Origin: Gemmatimonadota bacterium
Lineage (GTDB): Bacteria; Gemmatimonadota; Gemmatimonadetes; Palauibacterales; KS3-K002
Length of the DNA: 46,914 bases
Direction: 5' to 3'
Assembly (NCBI GenBank): GCA_020344215.1
Contig: CP070815.1
Span: forward strand, 4,592,203 to 4,639,116
The position numbers were made by a program, and so were the translations under genes. The notes under the pieces were generated by a model that was given only the letters and a program-made list of their open reading frames with translations, searched no databases and was not told the origin of the DNA. Of this stretch, positions 1-7,388 are shown one piece after another. Every line of letters begins with the position of its first letter. The stretch's first letter is position 1.

Positions 1-154
1 GACTGGGTGGGGCCCGCCAGGAGTTGACAGCGTCGTCGGAAAGCCAGACGGTGAGGTCGCCTCGTCTGCGTAGGCCCGCCTCGTACTCAGGCCAATTGCG
101 AATCCGGTATGGGGATTTCGCGTACTTGTACTGGCTCCGTTTCGGATACTTCAT
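1..154 (-). CDS. IS5-family transposase, N-terminal fragment cut by window edge
   Basis: Reading leftward from an ATG at 154-152, the first 51 codons are open to the window edge and give a protein that starts MKYPKRSQYKYAKSPYRIRN and continues with the stretch RRGDLTVWLSDDAV. This is the usual beginning of IS5-group DDE transposases, in which an R-NWPEY-A-LR-RGDLTVW block precedes the catalytic domain. A GGAG lies about nine bases before the ATG. The catalytic residues are outside the window, so activity cannot be judged. The element's left end should lie to the right of 154. An 11-bp inverted repeat at 262-272 and 330-340 and an AT-rich stretch at 281-345 are the only end-like features seen, and no end was proven. 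Confidence 0.72.
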   Translation of the reverse strand, partial: MKYPKRSQYKYAKSPYRIRNWPEYEAGLRRRGDLTVWLSDDAVNSWRAPPS

Positions 155-420
155 CGGTAGCGACTCCGGATCGGGGGCTTCGCCACCATGATGCGTCCAG
201 GTCCGGAGCCATGCACCAACGCCTCGTCCAGGTCCCACTGTTCGCTCCACATCTCACCCGCTAATACAGAAGTCGGGTGAGGCATCAGTTTTAAATTTGC
301 CCCCTGTGGATTGTTGAAAACCCCGTAACCTTCTGTATTATTTAGGGATGGAGGCAAGACTTCAAGGAGGATCTCAGGAGAAACCAGTGGCGACGGCCGA
401 GGCGAACACGAGTTTTCGTG
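155..420. other. Non-coding stretch between transposase fragment and PadR promoter
   Basis: No convincing gene. It probably holds the end of the insertion sequence: it is more AT-rich than the surroundings between about 281 and 345 and contains the inverted repeat TAATACAGAAG (262-272) / CTTCTGTATTA (330-340). A 68-codon leftward reading frame over 151-357 has no recognisable features and overlaps the transposase start. Confidence 0.4.
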
Positions 421-449
421 TTGACAGCCAACCGATATATCGTTAGATA
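421..449 (+). promoter_or_regulatory. Promoter of the PadR gene
   Basis: A perfect -35 TTGACA (421-426) is followed, after 17 bases, by TAGATA (444-449), a weak -10. The palindromic operators lie inside the spacer, over the -10 and just downstream, the arrangement expected if the regulator blocks its own RNA polymerase. Confidence 0.6.
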
Positions 450-490
450 TATCTTACCGATATGTCGGGCCGATATATCTCGTTGTATCG
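433..490. promoter_or_regulatory. Tandem palindromic operator array, likely PadR binding sites
   Basis: Successive palindromes share a CGATATATCG theme: CGATATATCG (433-442, perfect), AGATATATCT (445-454, perfect), CCGATATGTCGG (457-468, near-perfect), CGATATATCTCG (471-482, near-perfect) and a weak CGTTGTATCG (481-490). The first four start 12 to 14 bases apart, about one helical turn, so dimers could line up on one face of the DNA. They cover the -10 and start region of the gene that follows. Short AT-rich palindromes of this kind fit PadR-family winged-helix dimers. Confidence 0.65.
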
Positions 491-524
491 GCCGCGGGCC
501 GGGCAAACCGGCCTGGGCACCCAA

Positions 525-1130
525 ATGTTCAACGGGTTGGGGGTGTATCCGATGTCCAGACGTTCTCGTGATCACGGGTTGGGCGGCTTTGCCGCCTTCT
601 GCGGGCCGATGGGCTTCGCGTTCGGCGCCGGGCGGCGCGGCCTGGGCTTCCGCGTGTTCGATCGGGGCGACCTCAAGTACGTGATCCTGAAGCTGCTCTC
701 CAAAAAGCCGATGCACGGCTACGAGGTGATGCGGGCGCTGGAGGAGGAGTCGTGCGGCTGCTACTCGGCCAGCGCCGGGTCGGTCTACCCGACGCTGCAG
801 ATGCTGGAGGACCAGGGCTACGTGGTCTGCAAGGAGCAGGAAGGCAAGAAGGTCTACAGCATAACGGAGGAGGGGCGGGCGTTCCTGGAGGAGAACGGCG
901 ATCTGGTGGACGACATCCTAGACCGGATCAGCAGTTTCACCGACCGCTTCTTCCGCAGCGAGATGCGGGACCTGAGCGGGTCGTTCCGAAAGCTCGCTCA
1001 GGTTACATTTGAGCGAGGAGTCCGCTGGGCCGAGCACCCGGAGGAGCTGGAGCGGGTGAAGGGGATCCTGGACCGGGCGGCTCGGGAGATCGAGGAGATC
1101 AAGCCGGGCGCGGCGACGAGCAACGCCTAG
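525..1130 (+). CDS. PadR-family transcriptional regulator
   Basis: Winged-helix repressor family. From about residue 46 the protein reads DRGDLKYVILKLLSKKPMHG, followed by YEVMRALEEES and the wing segment SAGSVYPTLQMLEDQGYV, the standard PadR DNA-binding domain; a charged helical tail for dimerisation follows to residue 201. The Gly/Phe-rich N-terminus (residues 1-45) is common in the PadR type that precedes membrane proteins. The ATG at 525 was chosen because the upstream in-frame ATG at 462 lies inside the palindromic operator array; an ATG at 552 with a weak G-rich ribosome site is also possible. It lies 17 bases before a SHOCT-domain membrane protein and probably forms an operon with it. 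Autoregulation through the sites at 433-490 is inferred. The ligand or stress is unknown. Confidence 0.88.
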   Translation: MFNGLGVYPMSRRSRDHGLGGFAAFCGPMGFAFGAGRRGLGFRVFDRGDLKYVILKLLSKKPMHGYEVMRALEEESCGCYSASAGSVYPTLQMLEDQGYVVCKEQEGKKVYSITEEGRAFLEENGDLVDDILDRISSFTDRFFRSEMRDLSGSFRKLAQVTFERGVRWAEHPEELERVKGILDRAAREIEEIKPGAATSNA

Positions 1131-1147
1131 CGCGCAGAGGCGGTAGT

Positions 1148-1513
1148 ATGGAATTCGGTTTGGGATTCTGGATCCTCTTCATCGTCATCTTCGTCGGCTG
1201 CGGGAAGATGTGCGGGTGGGGCGCCCGCAAGTACAGGGAGCACCACCGCGAACTGGAGAAGCGGCGCGATGACGAGGACCGGCTGTCGAAGCTGGAGGCC
1301 CGCGTCCGAGGGCTCGACAGGGGGAGCCGCGACCGGGACGGCCTCTTGAGGCCCGCCATGTTCCACCGCGAGCAGGAGAAGGAGCGGGAGCCGGTGGCCC
1401 GGCGTGAGAAGCGTCCTTCACAGCTCGAGCTTCTTCAGCAGAAGTTCATCGAGGGAAAGCTCTCGCTGGACGAGTATGAGCGGGAAATCGACAGGCTGGA
1501 GAAACTCGAGTAG
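1148..1513 (+). CDS. Small membrane protein with C-terminal SHOCT domain
   Basis: A 121-residue protein. Residues 3-22 form one hydrophobic segment (FGLGFWILFIVIFVGCG). A long, highly charged helical region rich in Arg and Glu follows, likely coiled coil (residues 30-60 and 75-90). The last 30 residues read LELLQQKFIEGKLSLDEYER plus EIDRLEKL, the short SHOCT domain, a helical unit found at the ends of many membrane-associated bacterial proteins. It follows the PadR regulator by 17 bases and is the likely target of that regulation, comparable to PadR-controlled PspC/B-like envelope-stress proteins. The function is not known; a role in membrane stress is inference from context only. Confidence 0.7.
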   Translation: MEFGLGFWILFIVIFVGCGKMCGWGARKYREHHRELEKRRDDEDRLSKLEARVRGLDRGSRDRDGLLRPAMFHREQEKEREPVARREKRPSQLELLQQKFIEGKLSLDEYEREIDRLEKLE

Positions 1514-1562
1514 TCAGTAGTCGGTGGTCGGTACCGACTACCGACCACCGATCACCCACCAC
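1514..1562. repeat. ACCGACY heptamer repeat, copy 1 (inverted halves)
   Basis: Two opposed halves, GTCGGTGGTCGGT then ACCGACTACCGACCACCGA, meet at GGTACC and can fold into a hairpin. It lies between the convergent SHOCT gene and dacB-like gene and could terminate both. The same ACCGACC/ACCGACT units recur at 40497-40557 and 41812-41876 between serpin genes. Confidence 0.7.
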
Positions 1563-1580
1563 CATCTTTTCCATCCGCGC

Positions 1581-3083
1581 TCAACGCCGGGTAAAGTTCG
1601 CCAACCTCTCGACGGCTAGATCCTGAAGGTACTCCGCCGCATCGATCGACTCGTCGAAGTTGTTGGCGATGAAGCTGAACGCCAGAACCTCGCCGTCCAG
1701 CGTGGTGACATAGCCCGAGAGCGCCCGCGAGTTCGCGATGTAGCCGGTCTTGGCTCGGGCGTTCCCTTCTGCTGCCGTCCCTATCATCCGCGTCTCTATG
1801 GTGCCGTCGACGCCGGCGATGGGCAGGGCCGCGTAGAACGCGTCGAACTCCGGTCGCCGATAGATGACGCGTAGCAGGCGCACGATGGCGTCGGGGCTCA
1901 GGTAGTTGTAGCGCGAGAGCCCGGAGCCATCGACGTATATATAGGACGACTCGGTGATCCCCCAGCCGCTGAGCGTCGCCCGCACGGCGCGCCGCCCGGC
2001 CCGGACGCTGCCGGTGTCGGAGTCGGCCACACCGAGATGGCGCAGTAGCATCTCGCCGATCTGGTTCTGGCTGCGCTTGAGGAACGGTATCACGATCTCG
2101 GCGAGCGGCGGCGACTCGTGCAGGAAGAGGGTGTAGAGCGAATCGCCGAGCGCCTCGGGCGGCAGGCTGTCGATGTCGAGCGGCCGGCCGGTGACCTCCA
2201 TTTCCTGCCGCTCGAGTGTCTCCGTCAGGACCGTGACGAAGAACATCGTCGGGTCGTGGGTCGCGATGTAGCAGGTCACGGTGTCTTCCGCGGCCCAGAT
2301 GGTGCCCCAAATGCGCGCGTCGTTAGTGAACGGCCGGCGCTCGAAGCGGACCGCGGCGCCCGTGCTGTCAGCTACGGTGACGATATCGACCTCGAGCTTC
2401 AGGTAGCCCGTGGGAGGCAGGCTGTCCACACGCGCGGGTGCGCCGAGGGAATCACCGGGCGTGATCTTGTACGCCACCGCGCCTTCGTTGCAGAGCAGCG
2501 CGCCGATCTCTGCCGCGTAAGCAGCCTCGAGGTCGTCCCACGCCCAGCCGGGCCCCAGGTGGACGTCGTCGTACAGGTTGTCGTCGCCGACGACGTCGCC
2601 GTCGATCCGGGTGATCCCCAGCGCCTTCAGTGAGTCGGCCCAGTGCCGGAAGACCGCCGTGGGGTCGCCGTCGTAGAAGCGCTCGGAGATCGCCGGGTCG
2701 CCGCCGCCGACCACTACGAGATCGCCTTGCAGCGTCCCGTCCGCGCCGGTCGACCCGTTTGCGGCGACCCGTGTGTGGAAGCGGTAGTCGGTGCCCAGGC
2801 GCGCCAGCGCCACCGCCGCGGTCACCAGCTTGTTGTTGGAGGCGGGCATGAACAGCTTCTCGGCATTCCGCCGGTAGAGCACTTGGCCGGTCTCCAGCGA
2901 CTGCACCATCGCGCCCCAGTGCGCGTTCTGGAACGCCGGGTCGGCGAAGATATCGCCAAGCTCGCTACGCAAAGCGCCGACGGGGGTTGCGGGCCCCGGC
3001 TCGGCGGGCCCGGCGCCGGCCGGTGCACAGCCGGCGCTCACCGCCGTCGCAAGCAGCAGGGCTCTCCAGGTCGTGTCACGCAT
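1581..3083 (-). CDS. dacB: D-alanyl-D-alanine carboxypeptidase/endopeptidase (PBP4 type, peptidase S13)
   Basis: Penicillin-binding protein that trims or cuts peptidoglycan cross-bridges in the periplasm. All three active-site motifs are present: SNNK with catalytic Ser82 (FMPASNNKLVTAAVAL), SQN in KRSQNQIGEMLLRHLG, and KTG in ARAKTGYIANSRALSGYV. The 500-residue length and the long insert between the first two motifs are normal for class C PBP4. The N-terminus is a secretion signal ending AVSAGC-A (Cys19), so it may be a lipoprotein, although the lipobox is not ideal. It starts 3 bases after the stop of the M49 peptidase and is surely co-transcribed with it. The pair suggests handling of wall or exogenous peptides. 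Confidence 0.93.
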   Translation of the reverse strand: MRDTTWRALLLATAVSAGCAPAGAGPAEPGPATPVGALRSELGDIFADPAFQNAHWGAMVQSLETGQVLYRRNAEKLFMPASNNKLVTAAVALARLGTDYRFHTRVAANGSTGADGTLQGDLVVVGGGDPAISERFYDGDPTAVFRHWADSLKALGITRIDGDVVGDDNLYDDVHLGPGWAWDDLEAAYAAEIGALLCNEGAVAYKITPGDSLGAPARVDSLPPTGYLKLEVDIVTVADSTGAAVRFERRPFTNDARIWGTIWAAEDTVTCYIATHDPTMFFVTVLTETLERQEMEVTGRPLDIDSLPPEALGDSLYTLFLHESPPLAEIVIPFLKRSQNQIGEMLLRHLGVADSDTGSVRAGRRAVRATLSGWGITESSYIYVDGSGLSRYNYLSPDAIVRLLRVIYRRPEFDAFYAALPIAGVDGTIETRMIGTAAEGNARAKTGYIANSRALSGYVTTLDGEVLAFSFIANNFDESIDAAEYLQDLAVERLANFTRR

Positions 3084-3086
3084 CGT

Positions 3087-4757
3087 CTACCAGATGTTCT
3101 GATAGATGGGCGACGGATCGATCGGCACGCCGGCGACCCGCTCGAGCGCGGCCCGCAGCGCGGGGCCCACCGTGCCGTACGCGTCCTGCAGGGCTTGTGC
3201 GCCATCGAAGTCGCCCGCCGCCTCTATGGTCAGCAACACCTCCGCCAGCTCGGTCACCTTCCCGGGCAGTGCATCGTAGTCAATGGCGTAGCGCCGCGTG
3301 CCGGTGTCGTAGGTGATCGCGCCGTTCTCGAGGAAGTAGTTGAGCTCGACCAGTGCGGCGAGCCCGTGTGCCTCGCCCGTCCCGAAGCGAATCGTCCGGA
3401 AGATGCTGCCGAGATACGACGCGTAGTAGTCGTGCCGCAGCCCCGGATCGACGATGCCGGCGTCGATCAGATAGTTCAGGCTCTCGAGTCCGGCGATCGT
3501 CGCTTTCGCCTCCTCGATCCACGAGTAGTGGGTTGTGAGCGCCTGGTTCACCGGAACCCGGCCGCCCGCTGTCTCCGCGTAGCGCGGCCCCAGGGCGTGG
3601 GCGATCTCGTGCAGCAGCACCACGTCGAAGAAGGCCTGCGGCGTCACTTGGTCCGCCTGCTGCTCGACGATCAATTCCTGACTGATCGGCAGGATGACGG
3701 CGTTGACACGCGCCTCGAAGAAGTTCTTCCAGAACGTCTTCTTGCTGCCGACGGCGTCGAGCACGCGGGGATCGTTGGGCAGGCTGGCCGCCACCGGCTG
3801 GTAGCCGACGCGGAGATGGCCGCCTCGGTAGATGTCGCCGACGATGGTGAAGTTCGCGGTGAGTCCGTGGCCCTCGGGCTTGTAGCGCTCGTCGTACGGT
3901 AGCGCCGCCTCCATCCCACCGAGATGCTGCTTGTAGACCTCAAGCTTGGCGCTCTCTTCCCGATCGACGATCTCGACGCTCCCCTCGTAGGCCGCCTTGA
4001 TGTTCATCAGGCCGTCCTCGTAGACCTCGAACGGGCCGATCGTGATGTCGAACTTCGAGCCGGACATCGCGATCCAGGCGGTGTCGGTATCGAAGTACTC
4101 GTCGTCGAGCAGCGCATCGGCCTTGAGCCGCAGGTATCGGGCGAAGCTCTCGTTCTCGGCGAGCTGCGCCGCCCGGCGCAGCGACTCGGCCATCGGCCCG
4201 ACGAACTCGGCATAGGCCTCGTGATAAGGAACAGCCACCAGGCTGTCACCCTCCCGGCGGATCAGCGTGTAGGGCGACATGAAGGCCTCACGGTCCTCGG
4301 GGTGCTCGGCGATCCAGCCCTCGAACTCCTCGGCCATGAGATCGTCCGGGTAGAACCCGGCACCCGGCGACTTGTGGGGCGCGTCATCGATGAACGGCGC
4401 GTCGTGGTCCAGCCGATCCCAGGGGCCCGCCTGCATCATGAAGAAGCGGCGGAGCGGATCGTCCACGGCGTATGACGCCTCCATCTCCTCCCGCATGAGC
4501 TGAGAGAGATGCGACGTCTGCCGCCAGAAGATCTCGTCGCTGAGCTCCGCCGCTCTCAGCAGCTCGCCGAGCAGCGCCTTCTCCCGGTCGCTGTAGCCCC
4601 GCAGGTCCATCTGCATGGGCGTCAGCGCGTACTTCTGCATCCGGGCCTCGATCCCAGCCTGCCCCGTCATCGCCGTCTCCTCACCTTCCTGCGTGCAAGC
4701 CTGCAGCCCCAGCAGCACGGCCAGGGCCGCGATTACCAGACGTAGTGCGTTGCGCAT
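3087..4757 (-). CDS. M49-like (dipeptidyl-peptidase III family) zinc peptidase, lipoprotein
   Basis: Predicted zinc metallopeptidase. His383-Glu-Ile-Ala-His387 is a five-residue HEXXH motif and Glu415-Glu416-Ala-Lys-Ala supplies the third ligand, the pattern of bacterial M49 relatives in which the hexapeptide HEXXGH of the classical enzyme is shortened. The C-terminal half (residues 250-556) is the recognisable part. The N-terminus is a lipoprotein-type signal, MRNALRLVIAALAVLLGLQAC, with Cys21. I chose the ATG at 4757 because GGAAGGA precedes it by a few bases and the signal peptide begins there; a longer frame to 4871 has no such support. It is the first gene of an operon with the PBP4 gene. 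Substrates are unknown; removal of N-terminal dipeptides is the family activity. Length 556 residues. Confidence 0.82.
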   Translation of the reverse strand: MRNALRLVIAALAVLLGLQACTQEGEETAMTGQAGIEARMQKYALTPMQMDLRGYSDREKALLGELLRAAELSDEIFWRQTSHLSQLMREEMEASYAVDDPLRRFFMMQAGPWDRLDHDAPFIDDAPHKSPGAGFYPDDLMAEEFEGWIAEHPEDREAFMSPYTLIRREGDSLVAVPYHEAYAEFVGPMAESLRRAAQLAENESFARYLRLKADALLDDEYFDTDTAWIAMSGSKFDITIGPFEVYEDGLMNIKAAYEGSVEIVDREESAKLEVYKQHLGGMEAALPYDERYKPEGHGLTANFTIVGDIYRGGHLRVGYQPVAASLPNDPRVLDAVGSKKTFWKNFFEARVNAVILPISQELIVEQQADQVTPQAFFDVVLLHEIAHALGPRYAETAGGRVPVNQALTTHYSWIEEAKATIAGLESLNYLIDAGIVDPGLRHDYYASYLGSIFRTIRFGTGEAHGLAALVELNYFLENGAITYDTGTRRYAIDYDALPGKVTELAEVLLTIEAAGDFDGAQALQDAYGTVGPALRAALERVAGVPIDPSPIYQNIW

Positions 4758-4805
4758 GTGTTCCTTCCGCTTCGTTGAGAGTGCGGTCTCAGTGGGTGAG
4801 CCTCC

Positions 4806-4811
4806 AGTATA
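4806..4811 (-). promoter_or_regulatory. Possible -10 box for the M49/dacB operon
   Basis: On the minus strand TATACT lies about 50 bases before the start codon. No good -35 is visible at 16-18 bases (nearest are TTTTGG and TTGGCC), so this is a weak assignment. Confidence 0.35.
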
Positions 4812-4937
4812 GCTGCAGGCCGGACCGGCCAAAAGCGGCGGTGCTGGCCTACCCGGCCCGGCCCGCGACACCTATCTTGCACTCCACAGACCGGACAATC
4901 CTCGTGCCGGACCCAGTAAACAGGAACGGAGCTGGAG

Positions 4938-6329
4938 ATGGCTAGCAGCGATTACAGGATCGAGCGCGACACACTCGGCGAGATGCAGGTCCCGGCCGAC
5001 GCCCTGTGGGGGGCGAGCACACAGCGGGCCGTGGAGAACTTCCCGGTGAGCGGGATCGGCTTCCCGCGCCGCTTCATCCGGGCGCTGGGAGCGATCAAGA
5101 TGGTGGCGGCCCAGGTGAACATGGCGCTGGACGTCGTGGACGAGAAGCGTGGCAAAGCGATCGAGCAGGCGGCGCGGCAGGTGATGGACGGTGAGCTGGA
5201 CGACCACTTCGTCGTCGACATCTTCCAGACCGGGTCGGGCACCTCGACGAACATGAACGCGAACGAGGTGATCGCGAACCGGGCGACCCAGATCCTGGGC
5301 GGCGACATCGGTTCGAAGGAGGTCCACCCGAACGACCACGTGAACCAGGGTCAGTCGAGCAACGACGTGATCCCCACCGCCTCGCACGTCGCGGTGTGCA
5401 GCGCGGTAACTGAGGACCTGTTGCCGGCCTTGAAGAAGCTGCACAAGGCGCTGGACGCCAAGGCGAAAGAGTATGCCGACGTGGTGAAAACGGGCCGCAC
5501 GCACCTGCAGGACGCCACGCCGGTCACGCTGGGCCAGGAGTTCAGCGGTTACGCGAGCCAGATCGAGCACGGGATCAAGCGGGTCGAGAACACGCTGCCC
5601 CACATGCGCGAGCTGGCGATCGGCGGCACCGCGGTGGGCACGGGGCTCAACGCGCACCCGAAGTTCGCCGGCCGGGTCTGCGATGGCCTCTCGAAGATCT
5701 TCGATCAGAAGTTCGTCGAGGCGCCGAACCACTTCGAGGCGCAGGCGGCGCGCGACGCGCTGGTCGAGACGAGCGGGGCGCTGAAGACCGTGGCGGTCAG
5801 CATGAGCAAGATCGCCAACGACATCCGCTGGCTGGCGACCGGCCCGCGGACCGGGCTTTCCGAGATCTCGATCCCGGCGACCCAGCCCGGCTCATCGATA
5901 ATGCCGGGCAAGGTTAACCCAGTGATGCCCGAAGCGGTGCGTCAGGTCTGCGCGCAGGTGATCGGCAACGACGCGGCGGTGACGGTCGGCGGCCATGCCG
6001 ATAACTTCGAGCTCAACGTGATGATTCCGGTGATGACGTACAACACGCTGCAGTCGATCGAGATCATGGCGAACGTTGCTCACATCTTCGTCGACAAGTG
6101 CATCGCCGGGATCGAGGCGAACCGTGAGCGCTGCCGCACGTACGCGGAGCTGAGCCCCGCCCTGGCCACGGCGCTGGCGCCCGTCCTCGGCTACGACAAG
6201 GCGGCGCAGATCGCCAAGGACGCCCTGGTGAAAAACAAGACGATCCGTGAGCTGGTGGTCGAGGAAGGGCTGTTGGACGCGAAGCAGGCGGACAAGCTGC
6301 TCGACCCAGCGAAGCAGACAGGAACGTGA
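4938..6329 (+). CDS. fumC: Fumarate hydratase, class II
   Basis: Cytoplasmic TCA-cycle enzyme interconverting fumarate and L-malate, iron-independent homotetramer. At 463 residues it is full length. The superfamily signature GSSIMPGKVNP is at residues 318-328, with the catalytic serine in its loop. The TGRTHLQDATP block places the proton-shuttling His189 correctly, and the TGSGTSTNMNANEV and NQGQSSND substrate blocks are intact. The ATG at 4938 follows GGAGCTGGAG. The gene is divergent from the M49/dacB operon, separated by about 180 bases. Its stop overlaps the start of the next small gene, so the two are translationally coupled. Confidence 0.97.
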   Translation: MASSDYRIERDTLGEMQVPADALWGASTQRAVENFPVSGIGFPRRFIRALGAIKMVAAQVNMALDVVDEKRGKAIEQAARQVMDGELDDHFVVDIFQTGSGTSTNMNANEVIANRATQILGGDIGSKEVHPNDHVNQGQSSNDVIPTASHVAVCSAVTEDLLPALKKLHKALDAKAKEYADVVKTGRTHLQDATPVTLGQEFSGYASQIEHGIKRVENTLPHMRELAIGGTAVGTGLNAHPKFAGRVCDGLSKIFDQKFVEAPNHFEAQAARDALVETSGALKTVAVSMSKIANDIRWLATGPRTGLSEISIPATQPGSSIMPGKVNPVMPEAVRQVCAQVIGNDAAVTVGGHADNFELNVMIPVMTYNTLQSIEIMANVAHIFVDKCIAGIEANRERCRTYAELSPALATALAPVLGYDKAAQIAKDALVKNKTIRELVVEEGLLDAKQADKLLDPAKQTGT

Positions 6330-6685
6330 TGTTCAAGAAGAATAAAGCGAAGAAGGACAAACCGAAAACGAAGAAGTCGAAGCTGTTCCGCGTGATCTTC
6401 CGGGGCCATGAGTACCTGGGTACCGCGGAGCAATTCCACGCCAAGGTCGTGGCAGCGGATTTCGCTACCGCGCTGCAGCGCGCCTGCTCGGCGCTGGGGC
6501 TCGACCCGACCAAGGTCGATGGTGCAGCGATCACCCTGATCGCCGACGAGACCGAGCTGGCCGACGGCAAGGTCTTCGACTTCGCGCGCCGCTCGCGCGC
6601 GTTCGGCGAGCGGGGCGGCTGGGTTTGCAAGGACGTGCTGCCCCGCAAGGAACCGACCGGGCCCCGGAAGACCGAGGCCCTATGA
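6329..6685 (+). CDS. Small basic protein of unknown function, coupled to fumC
   Basis: A 118-residue protein that starts with a strongly basic, lysine-rich tail (MFKKNKAKKDKPKTKKSK) followed by a compact alpha/beta-looking domain (residues 20-100: LFRVIFRGHEYLGTAEQFHA and on). I do not recognise a family. The start ATG (6329-6331) overlaps the fumC stop in TGATG, so translation depends on fumC. A GTG one codon earlier is the alternative. The lysine tail suggests nucleic-acid, ribosome or membrane contact, but that is a guess. Confidence 0.72.
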   Translation: MFKKNKAKKDKPKTKKSKLFRVIFRGHEYLGTAEQFHAKVVAADFATALQRACSALGLDPTKVDGAAITLIADETELADGKVFDFARRSRAFGERGGWVCKDVLPRKEPTGPRKTEAL

Positions 6686-6712
6686 TAGGAGGTTCGTCCG
6701 AGCCGGCGATCG

Positions 6713-7315
6713 ATGGCGGAAGAAGACCGCGCTCGTTGGGATAAGCGCTACGCGACCGGCGACTGGGCCGATATCGACGAGCCCGCACGGATACTCGAGG
6801 ACGCCGAGGCCTGGCTTCGACCGCCCGGCCTCGCGCTCGATGTGGCCTGCGGTGCCGGCCGCAACGCCCTTTACCTGGCGCGCCGCGGCTTCAAGGTCAT
6901 CGCCGTCGACATCTCGTGGGAAGGGCTGGGCCGACTTAAGCGTCGCGCGCGCGAAGAGAAACTCGACGTCCACCCGGTCCACGCCGAACTGGATCAGTTC
7001 GCCCTCGCGCCCGACACCCTAGACCTTATCGTTAATACCCGCTTCCTTCTGCGTTCCCTCTTCCCGGTCTTCCGCCACGCGCTGAGAGCGGGCGGCTTGC
7101 TGTTGTTCGAGACCTTCAACGTGCACGAGATCGAGCTGCTGGGCGGCGATATCCGACGCGAGTACACGCTGGAGTGTGGTGAACTGCGGCAGGCGTTCGC
7201 CGATTTCGAGATCTTGCTCTACGAGGAAGGCATCTTCGCGGAGCGGGAAGGCGGCCGAGGGCTGGCGCGGTTTGTCGGCAGGAAGCATCGGGGTGGGTCG
7301 GGCGCCGAATTCTGA
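6713..7315 (+). CDS. Class I SAM-dependent methyltransferase (TehB/thiopurine-like)
   Basis: A 200-residue Rossmann methyltransferase. The glycine-rich SAM loop is LDVACGAGRNALYLARRG (about residues 42-59) and the acidic residue that binds the ribose follows in VIAVDISWEGL. The motif after beta-4 reads LDLIVNTRFLLRSLFP. The N-terminal WDKRYATGDW block is typical of the TehB/TPMT-like group that acts on small molecules rather than nucleic acids. An AGGAGG lies 18 bases upstream, further than ideal, but no closer start is in frame. It probably belongs to the fumC transcript (27-base gap). The substrate is unknown. Confidence 0.85.
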   Translation: MAEEDRARWDKRYATGDWADIDEPARILEDAEAWLRPPGLALDVACGAGRNALYLARRGFKVIAVDISWEGLGRLKRRAREEKLDVHPVHAELDQFALAPDTLDLIVNTRFLLRSLFPVFRHALRAGGLLLFETFNVHEIELLGGDIRREYTLECGELRQAFADFEILLYEEGIFAEREGGRGLARFVGRKHRGGSGAEF

Positions 7316-7379
7316 ATGTAGAATGCTGAACACCCAATGACGATGTGGGCGGCCGCCGGTTTGGGCATTCAGCATTCGG
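7311..7379. repeat. Dispersed intergenic hairpin repeat B, copy 1 (bidirectional terminator candidate)
   Basis: GAATGCTGAA (7321-7330) pairs with TTCAGCATTC (7368-7377), and flanking CACCCAA/TTGGG extends the fold. It fills the 73-base gap between the convergent methyltransferase and aldehyde dehydrogenase genes. Related sequences lie at 12279-12347 and 28396-28483. Confidence 0.7.
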
Positions 7380-7388
7380 ACCTCGGCC

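Noticed and set aside
151..357. 68-codon minus-strand frame near the left edge
   Set aside because: No recognisable features and it overlaps the start of the transposase frame, which is clearly homologous to IS5 proteins.
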